DNA of 64,000 nucleotides from Nitrospinaceae bacterium (GTDB taxonomy: Bacteria > Nitrospinota > Nitrospinia > Nitrospinales > Nitrospinaceae): positions 1 to 64,000 of the forward strand of contig JAJDBJ010000036.1 of NCBI GenBank assembly GCA_029261395.1, written 5' to 3'. How positions within the stretch are numbered: position 1 is the first letter of the stretch; every line of letters begins with the position of its first letter. Below are positions 26,385 through 35,105 of this stretch, piece by piece. A program made the translations under genes and the position numbers. The notes under the pieces were generated by a model that was not told the DNA's origin, did not search any database, and saw only the letters and a program-made list of their open reading frames with translations.

Positions 26385-26412
26385 TTGAATTGTGTCAGGT
26401 TTTGGTTATTAT
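26385..26412 (+). promoter_or_regulatory. Predicted promoter of pntAB
   Basis: TTGAAT at 26385 and TATTAT at 26407 with a 16-base spacer, about 45 bases before the pntA ATG. The position and spacing fit a sigma-70 promoter. AAGGGATAAAGTAAG before the ATG supplies the ribosome site. Confidence 0.45.
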
Positions 26413-26457
26413 TCATTTTCATTTCGAAGAATCCATTCCATAAAGGGATAAAGTAAG

Positions 26458-28011
26458 ATGAAAATTGGGATTCCAAAAGAGGTTCATGACGGCGAAAGAC
26501 GAGTGGCCACCACTCCGGAAGTCGCCAGCCAACTTATTAAAAAACTGGGTTTTGAAGTCGCCATTCAGTCCGGCGCCGGAGTTACCGCCAATTTTTCCGA
26601 TGCCGCGTATTCCGAAGTAGGTGTGGCGGTTGTTGAAGACGCCAAGAAGATTTGGAACGACAGCGACATCATCTTGAAGGTTCGCGCGCCGGAATTTAAT
26701 CCGGATTTGAAAACCGAAGAGGTGGATCTACTGCACGAGGGTCAAATCATCATCACCTTTCTGTGGCCCGCGCAGAACCCAGACCTGCTGAAAAAATTAT
26801 CTGAGAAAAAAGTCACCGCACTTGCGATGGACAGCATTCCTCGTATTTCCCGCGCACAAAAAATGGATGCGCTCAGCTCCATGGCCAATATCGCCGGATA
26901 CCGGGCAGTGGTCGAAGCCGCCCAGCATTTCGGCCGGTTTTTTACCGGTCAGATTACCGCCGCGGGTAAAATTCCTCCGGCGAAAGTGATGGTCATCGGT
27001 GCCGGTGTGGCCGGTCTGGCCGCCATCGGTGCCGCCCGCAGTATGGGGGCGATCGTGCGCGCTTTCGATACCCGGCCCGAAGTTAAGGAGCAGGTTGAGA
27101 GTATGGATGCGGATTTTCTCGAACTCGATTTTGAGGAAGAAGGTTCGGGTACCGGCGGTTATGCCAAAGTGATGAGTAAAGAGTTTATCGCGGCGGAAAT
27201 GGCGCTGTTTGCGGAACAGGCGAAAGAGGTGGATATCATCATCACCACCGCTTTGATTCCCGGCAAACCGGCCCCAGAACTGATTCTGGAAGATATGGTC
27301 AAGTCCATGAAAGACGGGAGCGTGATTGTCGACCTCGCCGCAGAGCAGGGCGGCAACTGCAAATTATCTGAGGCCGGCAAGGTGGTGAAAGTTCATGGCG
27401 TTTCCATCATCGGCTATACCGATCTGCCCAGCCGCCTGGCCACGCAGTCGAGCCAATTATACGGCACCAATCTACGCCATCTGTTAACGGACATGTGTCC
27501 GGAGAAAGACGGTAATGCAGTTGTGAACTTTGAAGACGAAGTGGTTCGCGGCGCCACCGTAGTTAAGAATGGTGAAATCACCTGGCCACCACCGGCACCC
27601 AAGCTATCGGCCGCGCCTGCCAAACCTGCGGAGGAGCCCGCACCGGTGGACGTAGCGGAAGAGAAGCCGTCCTGGGTGGGACCCGCCATGACGCTGGGAA
27701 TTGGCGGTTTGGCTTTATTCGGTCTGGGGGCTGTTGCCCCGGCGTCGTTCATGGCGCACTTCACCGTGTTTGTGCTGGCCTGCTTCGTGGGCTATATGGT
27801 GATCTGGAATGTTTCGCCGGCTCTGCATACGCCGCTGATGAGCGTGACCAACGCGGTCAGCAGTATCATTGTCATCGGAGCAATACTTCAGATCGGTTCG
27901 GGAGAAAAATTGATCATGTGGTTGTCCGGCCTAGCTGTGCTGATCACTGCTATTAATATTGCAGGCGGATTCGCGGTGACGCGTCGCATGCTTGAAATGT
28001 TTCGCAAATAG
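26458..28011 (+). CDS. pntA: NAD(P) transhydrogenase subunit alpha
   Basis: A 517-residue alpha subunit. Residues 1-370 are the NAD(H)-binding domain I, beginning [17 protein letters not shown] and containing the Rossmann motif [16 protein letters not shown] Pro/Ala-rich linker near 390-405 leads to four membrane helices. It has the length of the undivided enterobacterial type, not the split alpha1/alpha2 type. With PntB it couples hydride transfer from NADH to NADP+ to proton entry across the inner membrane, supplying NADPH. pntB follows after 11 bases. Confidence 0.97.
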   Translation: MKIGIPKEVHDGERRVATTPEVASQLIKKLGFEVAIQSGAGVTANFSDAAYSEVGVAVVEDAKKIWNDSDIILKVRAPEFNPDLKTEEVDLLHEGQIIITFLWPAQNPDLLKKLSEKKVTALAMDSIPRISRAQKMDALSSMANIAGYRAVVEAAQHFGRFFTGQITAAGKIPPAKVMVIGAGVAGLAAIGAARSMGAIVRAFDTRPEVKEQVESMDADFLELDFEEEGSGTGGYAKVMSKEFIAAEMALFAEQAKEVDIIITTALIPGKPAPELILEDMVKSMKDGSVIVDLAAEQGGNCKLSEAGKVVKVHGVSIIGYTDLPSRLATQSSQLYGTNLRHLLTDMCPEKDGNAVVNFEDEVVRGATVVKNGEITWPPPAPKLSAAPAKPAEEPAPVDVAEEKPSWVGPAMTLGIGGLALFGLGAVAPASFMAHFTVFVLACFVGYMVIWNVSPALHTPLMSVTNAVSSIIVIGAILQIGSGEKLIMWLSGLAVLITAINIAGGFAVTRRMLEMFRK

Positions 28012-28022
28012 GGGGCGAGGAG

Positions 28023-29417
28023 ATGAATCCAGGTATCGTAACCGTCTCTTACATAGGGGCGACTATTCTTTTTATTCTGGCACTCGGGGGATTGAGTAAC
28101 CAGGAAACAGCTCGGCGCGGAAACATTTACGGCATCATCGGGATGTTCATCGCTCTGGTGGCGACGATCGCCGGTGTCACTGCTAATATTGGTATTCTTG
28201 TGGGTGGATTGGTGATTGGTGGTGCTGTTGGTTTGATTCTGGCAAAACGTGTGCAAATGACCGAAATGCCAGAGCTGGTGGCTATCCTGCACAGTCTGGT
28301 GGGACTAGCGGCGGTGCTGGTCGGGTTCGCAAACTTTCTGGGCGGTTCCCATCATTCAGGTGTTGAATTGACCATTCACGATATTGAGACCTATCTGGGG
28401 ATTCTCATCGGTGCCGTCACGTTTTCGGGTTCGATCATCGCGTTCGGAAAACTCAGCGGTAAGATCACCGGGAATCCTATGTTGATCCCGGGCCGGCATT
28501 GGTTCAATCTTGGATTGCTGGTTGCTTCCATTTACATTTGTAAAATGTTTGTCGACCAGTCAGCCGCAGGGCATGGCGGAGGACTCACTCCTCTTTTGAT
28601 TATGACGGGCATCGCTCTGCTGTTCGGAATTCATATGGTCATGGCCATCGGCGGCGCGGATATGCCGGTCGTGGTGTCCATGCTCAACAGTTATTCCGGT
28701 TGGGCCGCCGCGGCAACCGGATTCATGCTCAACAACGACCTGCTCATCGTGACCGGTGCGCTGGTCGGTAGTAGTGGCGCCATCCTGAGTTACATCATGT
28801 GTCGCGCCATGAACCGAAAGTTCCTGTCGGTCATCGCGGGTGGATTTGGAACCACCTCAGGCAGTTCCGCCTCCGCTGAGGAAGGCGAACAGGGCGAAGT
28901 GGTCGCGATGGAAGCGCACGAGGTGGCACAACTGCTGAAAGATTCCAAAGAGGTGATGATCATTCCGGGTTACGGTATGGCCGTAGCCCAGGCTCAGCAT
29001 ATTGTGTACGAGATCACCAAAGCGCTCCGCGCCAAAAAGATAAACGTGCGGTTCGGGATTCATCCCGTCGCCGGGCGCATGCCGGGGCATATGAACGTCC
29101 TGCTGGCGGAAGCACGGGTGCCTTACGACATCGTGTACGAAATGGATGAGATCAACGACGACTTCCCGAATATCGACGTGTCCATTGTCATTGGCGCGAA
29201 TGATATTGTCAATCCGTCGGCGCAGACGGATCCCAACAGCCCGATTGCCGGTATGCCGGTTATGGAATGCTGGAAGGGTCAAACCACCGTCGTCCTGAAA
29301 CGCGGTATGGCGACCGGTTATGCGGGCGTGCAAAACCCGCTGTTCTTCAAAGAGAACACACGGATGCTGTTCGGCGACGCCGGTAAAAGCCTCGATGAGG
29401 TGTTTAAGTCGCTTTAA
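28023..29417 (+). CDS. pntB: NAD(P) transhydrogenase subunit beta
   Basis: A 464-residue beta subunit. About nine membrane helices occupy residues 1-270. The NADP(H)-binding domain III follows, with [34 protein letters not shown] and the end motif [16 protein letters not shown]. It forms the proton channel and NADP site of transhydrogenase. GGGGCGAGGAG-type ribosome bases precede the ATG, and a strong terminator follows, so pntAB is a two-gene operon. Confidence 0.97.
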   Translation: MNPGIVTVSYIGATILFILALGGLSNQETARRGNIYGIIGMFIALVATIAGVTANIGILVGGLVIGGAVGLILAKRVQMTEMPELVAILHSLVGLAAVLVGFANFLGGSHHSGVELTIHDIETYLGILIGAVTFSGSIIAFGKLSGKITGNPMLIPGRHWFNLGLLVASIYICKMFVDQSAAGHGGGLTPLLIMTGIALLFGIHMVMAIGGADMPVVVSMLNSYSGWAAAATGFMLNNDLLIVTGALVGSSGAILSYIMCRAMNRKFLSVIAGGFGTTSGSSASAEEGEQGEVVAMEAHEVAQLLKDSKEVMIIPGYGMAVAQAQHIVYEITKALRAKKINVRFGIHPVAGRMPGHMNVLLAEARVPYDIVYEMDEINDDFPNIDVSIVIGANDIVNPSAQTDPNSPIAGMPVMECWKGQTTVVLKRGMATGYAGVQNPLFFKENTRMLFGDAGKSLDEVFKSL

Positions 29418-29449
29418 ATTCTGCGAACAACCCGCAGATTGAATTAAGT

Positions 29450-29486
29450 GGGCCAACTCGAATCAGTTTCGGGTTGGCCCTTTTTT
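29450..29486 (+). terminator. Intrinsic terminator of pntAB
   Basis: Perfect 11-bp inverted repeat GGGCCAACTCG / CGGGTTGGCCC (one G-T pair) with loop AATCAGTTT, followed by six T residues. It lies 30 bases after the pntB stop. Confidence 0.95.
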
Positions 29487-29530
29487 ATTTAAAAAACCTC
29501 TGCCGTAATTTAGTGTATTATGCCCGCGGA

Positions 29531-29842
29531 ATGAAAAATAAAAACAACATATATCTGGGGATGTTCCTGCTGGGGATGACCGGTGTACTGATCGGCGTCG
29601 TCCTGGAAAGCACCCCGGCTTCTCTGGTTGCCGGGGCACTGGGAACACTCATCGGCGGTTTCGTCGGCTGGCTCGGGGGACGGCGCTACCTGATCATCAT
29701 CTGCCTGGGCGCAGTGGTTGGAGCGGCTCTGGGGTATCAGGCCGATGATAAGGACATCCTCATCATGGCCGCCGGGTCCGGTGCCGCCATCTCCGGGTTC
29801 ATCGCCAATTTTGCAGAAATGTTCCGGAAAAAACCCAAGTAG
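29531..29842 (+). CDS. Small glycine-rich membrane protein
   Basis: About 103 residues with three or four hydrophobic segments: IYLGMFLLGMTGVLIGVVL, LVAGALGTLIGGFVGWL, LIIICLGAVVGAALGY and a last one near IMAAGSGAAISGFIA. Repeated Gly spacing (GxxxG) suggests tightly packed helices. I chose the ATG encoding MKNKNN; its ribosome site is weak, and the frame is open further upstream into the terminator T-run. Function unknown. Confidence 0.6.
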   Translation: MKNKNNIYLGMFLLGMTGVLIGVVLESTPASLVAGALGTLIGGFVGWLGGRRYLIIICLGAVVGAALGYQADDKDILIMAAGSGAAISGFIANFAEMFRKKPK

Positions 29843-29956
29843 ACAGGATGAGCAGGATTTTTTCACCGCAGAGCACACAGAGATCGCGGAGAAAACCGGA
29901 GCAGGAAACAAAGTGAAAGAGTGAAAGTCAAAAAACAGCTCCGGACCTTGCCCGGT

Positions 29957-30032
29957 CCTCCCCTTACCAAGGGGAGGACTAAGGAGGGGTTATGAATAAC
30001 CTCCCCTGCACCCTCTCCTTGGTAAGGAGGGG
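29957..30032. repeat. REP-like compound palindrome (family B)
   Basis: Two hairpin units face each other. The left unit is CTCCCCTTACCAAGGGGAG, and the right unit ends CTCCTTGGTAAGGAGGGG. Between them lies a second inverted pair, AGGAGGGGTTAT and ATAACCTCCCCT. The layout is like a REP doublet. The central AAGGAGGGGTTATG also provides the ribosome site and ATG of the next gene. Confidence 0.7.
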
Positions 30033-30717
30033 AATAATTAGGACTTTCGCTTACCTGTTGGTTTTTACGATTGCTCCCCAAGTATTCGCCCAAAGTGAAA
30101 CTATGGTCCTGATCCCCGCCGGGGAGTTTCAAATGGGATCAAAAGCGGCAGAAGACGAAACCCCGCACACGGTTCATTTGTCTGCGTACTTCATCGACAA
30201 GTACGAAGTCACGCAGGAACAGTTCGAGGAAGTCATGGCGAGTAACCCGTCGGACTTCAATGGCAAAAAACTGCCGGTCGAGCAGGTCACCTGGTACGAG
30301 GCGCGGGACTACTGCAACAAAGTCGGCAAGCGTTTGCCGACCGAAGCGGAATGGGAACAAGCCGCACGTGGCAAAACGACTACCCGCTACTTTTGGGGCG
30401 ATGCGATGGATGGCGACTTCGCCTGGTACTGGGACAATTCAAAACGCGCGACACATCCCGTCGGCACCCGAAAACCCAATGCCTACGGTTTGCACGACAT
30501 GTCCGGCAACGTGTGGGAATGGGTGGCGGATTATTATGGAGATGACTACTACGCGTCCAGCCCGAAGGAGAATCCGCAAGGGCCCTTCACCAGCAAGTAC
30601 CGCGTCATCCGTGGCGGATCGTGGCGCGATCTTTCAGAAGTTCTACGCACCACACGACGCAACTACGACCTTCCCGCCGGGCGTTTCAACCACATCGGTT
30701 TTCGTTGTGCTAAATAA
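29992..30717 (+). CDS. Exported SUMF1/FGE-sulfatase-fold protein (2 of 3)
   Basis: A 241-residue protein. After a hydrophobic signal segment (TFAYLLVFTIAPQVFA) comes a compact SUMF1-fold domain: MVLIPAGEFQMGS, IDKYEVTQEQFEE, KRLPTEAEWEQAARG, HDMSGNVWEWVADYY, VIRGGSW and GFRCAK. Catalytic FGE Cys pairs are not visible. The ATG at 29992 and its strong AGGAGGGG site lie inside a REP-like palindrome, so the first 12-15 residues come from the repeat. It is likely periplasmic; its partner is unknown. Confidence 0.85.
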   Translation: MNNLPCTLSLVRRGIIRTFAYLLVFTIAPQVFAQSETMVLIPAGEFQMGSKAAEDETPHTVHLSAYFIDKYEVTQEQFEEVMASNPSDFNGKKLPVEQVTWYEARDYCNKVGKRLPTEAEWEQAARGKTTTRYFWGDAMDGDFAWYWDNSKRATHPVGTRKPNAYGLHDMSGNVWEWVADYYGDDYYASSPKENPQGPFTSKYRVIRGGSWRDLSEVLRTTRRNYDLPAGRFNHIGFRCAK

Positions 30718-30731
30718 GTGAGATTAAAATT

Positions 30732-31709
30732 TTAGGAATAGAGGTCGGAGACGAAGTTGCCGTAGCCATTATAGAGTTGAGTGAGGTGGATTTCGCCGGT
30801 GCCGAGCATTTCTTCTTTGGTCTGCGGCCAGCGGGGATGCGGGACACTCGGATTGACGTTGGCGGTGAACCCGTATTCGTGCGGTTGTAGCGTGTTCCAG
30901 AACGTTTGCGGCTTATAGTCGATCAACTCGATGCGTTGAATGGCTTTGATGCTTTTGAAGCCGTACTTCCACGGCACCACCAGCCGTACGGGCGCGCCAT
31001 GTTGTTTCGGAAGCGGGTGACCGTAAACCCCTGTGGTCAGCAGAGTCAATTCGTTCATCGCTTCCTGCACTGTGATCGCTTCGGAGTAGGGCCACGGTTG
31101 CCAGAACGCGATCTGCCCCTGCGCAGTGAACGGCTGGTGAAACGACACCAGGCGCACGTACTTGGCCTTCGACGTCGGTTGGACGTCATCGAGTAGTGCC
31201 TTTAGTGGGAACCCTGTCCACGGCACCGCCATCGACCACGCCTCCACGCACCGATGCCGGTAAAACCGTTCTTCCAAATGAAATTTTTTGAGCAGGTCGT
31301 CGAGGTCGTAGACCTTCGGTTTCTCGACCAGTCCCGTCACCTCCACCTGCCACGGTCGGGTTTTCAGTTTCTGGGCGTGATGGTCCACGTCCTCCTTAAC
31401 TTCACTGAACTCGTAATAGTTGTTGTAACCCGCGGCCACCGACTCCTGGGTGATCGGGCGATCCATTTTGTACTGGGTCATGCGTGTGGCGGGGTATAAT
31501 TTTTTCTCAAGCGCGGTGAGGTTCTTTTCGGGATGTGCGTTAGCGACTTGATCGGTCCCCGGAGCACATCCGTACAGCAGGCTGGCGGAAAACGCACCGA
31601 CCCATCCCATCGCCTGCAGTGCTTCGCGCCGGTTCATGAAGATCGACTCTGGAGTGAGATCCTGTTCCGGCATCTCCCAGCCTTTTGGTATTTTGATATG
31701 GTGAGTCAT
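30732..31709 (-). CDS. msrP: Protein-methionine-sulfoxide reductase catalytic subunit (YedY-type molybdoenzyme)
   Basis: A 325-residue molybdopterin protein. The N-terminal MNRREALQAMGWVGAFSAS is a Tat-type signal with an RR pair. HRCVEAWSM carries Cys154, the molybdenum ligand, and PWTGFPLKAL, HGAPVRLVVPWKYGFKSIK and GFTANVNPSVPHPRW match MsrP/YedY. It repairs oxidised methionines in periplasmic proteins. The haem-containing membrane partner MsrQ is not adjacent, so its electron donor is encoded elsewhere or is one of the cytochromes. Confidence 0.95.
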   Translation of the reverse strand: MTHHIKIPKGWEMPEQDLTPESIFMNRREALQAMGWVGAFSASLLYGCAPGTDQVANAHPEKNLTALEKKLYPATRMTQYKMDRPITQESVAAGYNNYYEFSEVKEDVDHHAQKLKTRPWQVEVTGLVEKPKVYDLDDLLKKFHLEERFYRHRCVEAWSMAVPWTGFPLKALLDDVQPTSKAKYVRLVSFHQPFTAQGQIAFWQPWPYSEAITVQEAMNELTLLTTGVYGHPLPKQHGAPVRLVVPWKYGFKSIKAIQRIELIDYKPQTFWNTLQPHEYGFTANVNPSVPHPRWPQTKEEMLGTGEIHLTQLYNGYGNFVSDLYS

Positions 31710-31783
31710 TTTCTCAATTTCTGTAGTTGTTTGATTTATCGGCGGAGTGCCTCCGCCCGCAATTTAGAACTTTGGTGTGCTAA

Positions 31784-31900
31784 CTAGCGCGACGCTGGAC
31801 TCACCGGGCAAGGCCCGGAACAAATTAAAACCGCTGAATTGCGCCCCAAGATCATTGACAGCAGTTAACCATCAGCAAATTGCCTCCAGGCGCTAGCCTG
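31784..31900. repeat. Interspersed element, family A copy 2
   Basis: About 115 bp holding the family core TTAAAACCGCTGAATTGCGC, followed by a conserved tail GTTAACCATCAGCAAATTGC. Its ends share CTAGCGC with the reverse complement GCGCTAG on the other side, an imperfect inverted repeat. Its flanks differ from copies 1 and 3. It lies downstream of cutA and upstream of msrP. Confidence 0.6.
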
Positions 31901-31911
31901 GCCAGCGGGGG

Positions 31912-32229
31912 CTACCCCGCCCAGTCGTCGATGCCCTTCAAGTACGGTTTGGAACCTTTCGCGATGGGCAGGGCGATCACTTCCGGGACGTCGTAGCTGT
32001 GATGCGCCACCACCCATTTCTCAAGCTCATCGAACCGGTCGGCGCGGGTTTTCGCGATCAACAAAAACTCTTCATCGACGCACAGTTTGTTTTCCCAGTA
32101 GTAGGTCGACTTCACCCCCGGCACGCTATTGACGCAGAAGGCCAGCCTGGCCTCCACCAGTCCGCGGCTCAAGGTGTCGGCTTCTTCCTGTGAAGAAGCG
32201 GTGATGTAGACAACGATATGCGAATCCAT
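31912..32229 (-). CDS. cutA: CutA1-family divalent-cation tolerance protein
   Basis: A 105-residue CutA1 protein of normal length, with VVYITASSQEEADTLSR at the start, CVNSVPGVKSTYYWENK in the middle and SYDVPEVIALPIAKGSKPYL near the end. CutA1 forms very stable trimers with a ferredoxin-like fold and has been linked to copper tolerance, though its true role is uncertain. No signal peptide is seen. It follows the DedA-family gene by 12 bases in the same direction. Confidence 0.93.
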   Translation of the reverse strand: MDSHIVVYITASSQEEADTLSRGLVEARLAFCVNSVPGVKSTYYWENKLCVDEEFLLIAKTRADRFDELEKWVVAHHSYDVPEVIALPIAKGSKPYLKGIDDWAG

Positions 32230-32241
32230 AAAATCTCAAAA

Positions 32242-32829
32242 TCAAAAAATGTATTTGATCAGTACAAACCCCGCAATCAAGAGCACGAGGAAAATGATGC
32301 TGAGAAGATTGAAATATTTTTCGATGAACACTTTGATCGGTGCGCCAAATTTATAGATCAACCCGGCAACGATGAAAAACCGCGCCGACCGGCTGACCAG
32401 CGAGGCCAGCACGAACACCGGGAAATTGATCTCGAATGCTCCCGCCGCCAGAGTGAACACTTTATACGGCAATGGCGTAAACCCGGCCGCACCTACCGCC
32501 CAGGCGTTGTATTCCTCGTACCACCCTCCTATTTTAGCGAACTGTTCTTGAAAATGATAGAACTCGACGATGGGCGTGCCCACCAGGTCCATGAACTGCC
32601 ATCCCAGAAAATAGCCGAACATGCCGCCCAGTACCGAAGCCACCGAGCACACCGCCGCGTACCGGAACGCTTTCATCGGCACTGCCACTGCCATCGCGAT
32701 CAGAAGCACGTCGGGTGGAATGGGGAAAAAAGAGGACTCCGCGAACGCCAGTATTGCCAGAGCTGGAAGTGCGTATTTGGTCGTCGACCAGTGTAGGATC
32801 CAGTCGTAGGTTTTTCGAAGCAATCGCAT
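32242..32829 (-). CDS. YqaA/DedA-family (VTT domain) membrane protein
   Basis: A 195-residue protein with five or six hydrophobic segments. FAESSFFPIPPDVLLIAM matches the re-entrant E-x-x-x-P-x-P loop of the DedA/VTT fold, and GAAGFTPLPYKVFTLAAG is the second half-loop. Such proteins act in the inner membrane; some DedA members move undecaprenyl phosphate or phospholipids. The short YqaA-type subgroup is less studied. It heads a two-gene unit with cutA. Confidence 0.9.
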   Translation of the reverse strand: MRLLRKTYDWILHWSTTKYALPALAILAFAESSFFPIPPDVLLIAMAVAVPMKAFRYAAVCSVASVLGGMFGYFLGWQFMDLVGTPIVEFYHFQEQFAKIGGWYEEYNAWAVGAAGFTPLPYKVFTLAAGAFEINFPVFVLASLVSRSARFFIVAGLIYKFGAPIKVFIEKYFNLLSIIFLVLLIAGFVLIKYIF

Positions 32830-33004
32830 GGGTCGCCTTTCACATCATCATAAAAAAGTTTTAACAGGGTAACATGGCGCAAAGGAACCCTAAAGCAGAT
32901 TAATGCTTTGGCAAGGTATTTTGAGAGGATGATGGTTAAGGACGTGGCAGACTGGAAGGGGTAGGCCGAGATGGGCCATACGGCGGCCCACCTCAGGCAG
33001 GTCA

Positions 33005-33907
33005 TTATTTTTGATAATTAAACCATTTCCGTTCGGCTAACATTTTCTTCCATTCGTCAGACTTTTTGTATTTTTTTCCATGGGCTTTTTTGAATTCCCT
33101 GCGCTCCTTACGCTTCACTTTGTTGTAAGGCTTATTTCTTAAGTACAGCTTGGGACCCTTCTTCTTTTGCTTAATCTTCCAATCTTCAATGGCTACGGGT
33201 GTTTTTTCTGATTGAGCAATTTGTTTTGTACGTTTTTTGATTTTTTCCAGCTTCTGGTCCCTGTTATCTTCGGACCAGTATTTATCTGCTTTATGAATGT
33301 TTTTCACGCGTTCCTTAAAATCAAATTCATACTTTTTGTCTAAAGAAGGCTGAAAGGGATTTTTGGGATGAAGGTGACACCGGGTGCAAACATTGGAGTA
33401 ATCCCAGCGCTGGCCGTGTTTTTCAGTATCGGCTTTGTCGAAATCCCCTTTGGTATTTTTCATTATTTTTCGAATTTCAGATCCGCCGGCAATGGTATGG
33501 CACATTTCGCACCCCACCTGCTCTTTGTTGGGTTCTTGAGGATCAATGGGCGTCGGTTTCTTGTGTGTGGCTGGCCGGAACCCGCCTCGCTGACGGTACC
33601 CGGTGGTGTGGCACCGCAAACAATGAGGATCGGTGGTGTAATCCTTTTCCGGGTCCAGAGCGGCTTTTTTCTTGGCTTCCGCCCGAATGCCGGGTTTTAA
33701 AAGCTCAAACGCCTTGCCATGCCCGGTGTTTTTCCATGCCTGATAATAGGGATCATGGCAACTACCGTCGCATTTCAACGCTCCGACATACTTCATTTTG
33801 TAATTATTCGGTTTCTTCTTCCTTGCTTCGACTTCAGTTATCACGGTGAGCATAACCGTTAGAGACAACAGAGACAGGGCGGTTATTTTTAAAAACTTTT
33901 CAGTCAT
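33005..33907 (-). CDS. Exported tetraheme c-type cytochrome, c554-like
   Basis: A 300-residue protein with a signal peptide (MTEKFLKITALSLLSLTVML). It carries four haem motifs: CDGSCH (46-51), CLRCH (96-100), CEMCH (133-137) and CTRCH (174-178). The first has three residues between the Cys, a rarer CX3CH spacing. The arrangement, with VGALKC and the distal HxxGxA (GHGKAF), resembles the cytochrome c554 family. The last 90 residues are Lys-rich and haem-free. It probably carries electrons in the periplasm. It diverges from a LysR regulator that may control it. Confidence 0.85.
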   Translation of the reverse strand: MTEKFLKITALSLLSLTVMLTVITEVEARKKKPNNYKMKYVGALKCDGSCHDPYYQAWKNTGHGKAFELLKPGIRAEAKKKAALDPEKDYTTDPHCLRCHTTGYRQRGGFRPATHKKPTPIDPQEPNKEQVGCEMCHTIAGGSEIRKIMKNTKGDFDKADTEKHGQRWDYSNVCTRCHLHPKNPFQPSLDKKYEFDFKERVKNIHKADKYWSEDNRDQKLEKIKKRTKQIAQSEKTPVAIEDWKIKQKKKGPKLYLRNKPYNKVKRKERREFKKAHGKKYKKSDEWKKMLAERKWFNYQK

Positions 33908-33998
33908 AAAATTTTCCTTTCCGGGTACTCTGTTTTACGGATTTTCTCCAGTGCAAGAATGTTGCGACTTCCAAGGATATGAAGTCCCACTGTAGTAA

Positions 33999-34063
33999 AT
34001 TTATAGATGAATTAAAAGTTGATTTAATTTGATATATACATTAAAAAATTTAGATCTATAAAT
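33999..34063. promoter_or_regulatory. Candidate operator: inverted repeat between cytochrome and LysR genes
   Basis: ATTTATAGAT at 33999-34008 and its exact reverse complement ATCTATAAAT at 34054-34063 lie in the AT-rich divergent promoter region. The two arms are 45 bases apart. LysR regulators usually bind dyads between their own gene and the gene they control, so these arms could be half-sites of a looped operator. This rests on pattern only. Confidence 0.45.
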
Positions 34064-34083
34064 TATCGCTGAGGGTATGGGCT

Positions 34084-34974
34084 ATGCAAGAAAGGTTAAA
34101 TTTCAATCAACTGTATTATTTCTGGGTCATTGCGAGAGAAGGTTCGATTAAAAAAGCGGGAAAGAAGCTGAACCTCACGGCCTCTGGTCTGAGCGGCCAG
34201 TTGAAATATCTGGAGGAATTTCTGGGTAAAAAGCTTTTTGACCGCAAAGTCCGCAAGCTGGTATTGAATGATGCCGGGAAAGTGATTCTGGATTATGCCA
34301 ACCGGATATTCACCATGAGTGAGGAAATGACAAAAACCATACGTCAGCACAAACCGGTAAAAAAAGCACTTATCCGGGTTGGGGTGTTGCCTTCTCTTTC
34401 CCGAACCCACATCCATGAATTTATTCTGCCTTTGTGGAAAGATTCTACGGTTTTGGTCAAGGTGGTTGAAGGAGGAGTCGATGAATTACTGTACCAATTG
34501 GAGAATCATAACCTGGAAATCATATTGAGCGACAGGGCGGCCTCCGTTCGAAAAACTGGAATCCGGAACTACCGGTTGAAACCGCGAAAAATTGTGGCGG
34601 TGGGAGCAGAGAAGTTTGCCTTCGCGCGCAAGGACTTCCCAAATTCCCTGAATGGATTACCCATGATTCAACTCACCGAGCACAGTCACCTGCGTTCCGA
34701 AATCGAAGATTACTTTTCTCGTCATCAGGTTTCTCCGCAGGTGATTGGAGAGGCGGATGACGTCATTCTCCTCAGATTGGGTGCTGAAAAAGGGGTTTGC
34801 ATCGCTGTTTTACCTCAGAATACTGTTCAGCAGTCTATAGCCGAAAAACGGCTGGTCAAAATCGGAGAGTTGGCTGGAGTTAATGCGGATATGTGGGCCA
34901 TCGTGCAGGCCAAAACCCGGAAAGATCGAATTTTAGTGAAAACGATTCAGAAATTTATAGCTTATAATAAATAA
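34084..34974 (+). CDS. LysR-family transcriptional regulator, NhaR-like
   Basis: A 296-residue regulator. The N-terminal winged helix-turn-helix reads LNFNQLYYFWVIAREGSI, then KKAGKKLNLTASGLSGQL, very close to the NhaR type. The substrate-binding-like domain starts near residue 95 (IRVGVLPSLSRT). NhaR proteins respond to sodium and regulate a Na+/H+ antiporter; here no antiporter is adjacent. The divergent gene is a tetraheme cytochrome, with inverted ATTTATAGAT repeats between, so it may be the target. Confidence 0.9.
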   Translation: MQERLNFNQLYYFWVIAREGSIKKAGKKLNLTASGLSGQLKYLEEFLGKKLFDRKVRKLVLNDAGKVILDYANRIFTMSEEMTKTIRQHKPVKKALIRVGVLPSLSRTHIHEFILPLWKDSTVLVKVVEGGVDELLYQLENHNLEIILSDRAASVRKTGIRNYRLKPRKIVAVGAEKFAFARKDFPNSLNGLPMIQLTEHSHLRSEIEDYFSRHQVSPQVIGEADDVILLRLGAEKGVCIAVLPQNTVQQSIAEKRLVKIGELAGVNADMWAIVQAKTRKDRILVKTIQKFIAYNK

Positions 34975-35105
34975 ACGGAATTTATTTTGTGCTTGAGTAA
35001 CCAAGCCGGATTCGAAGTATAATCCTATCGCCGTGGTTTATTTCGGTTTTTAACCGCTGGAACATGGTCGATCTTCCCGGGTTTTCCTGTCGGAATTGCT
35101 TCAAT

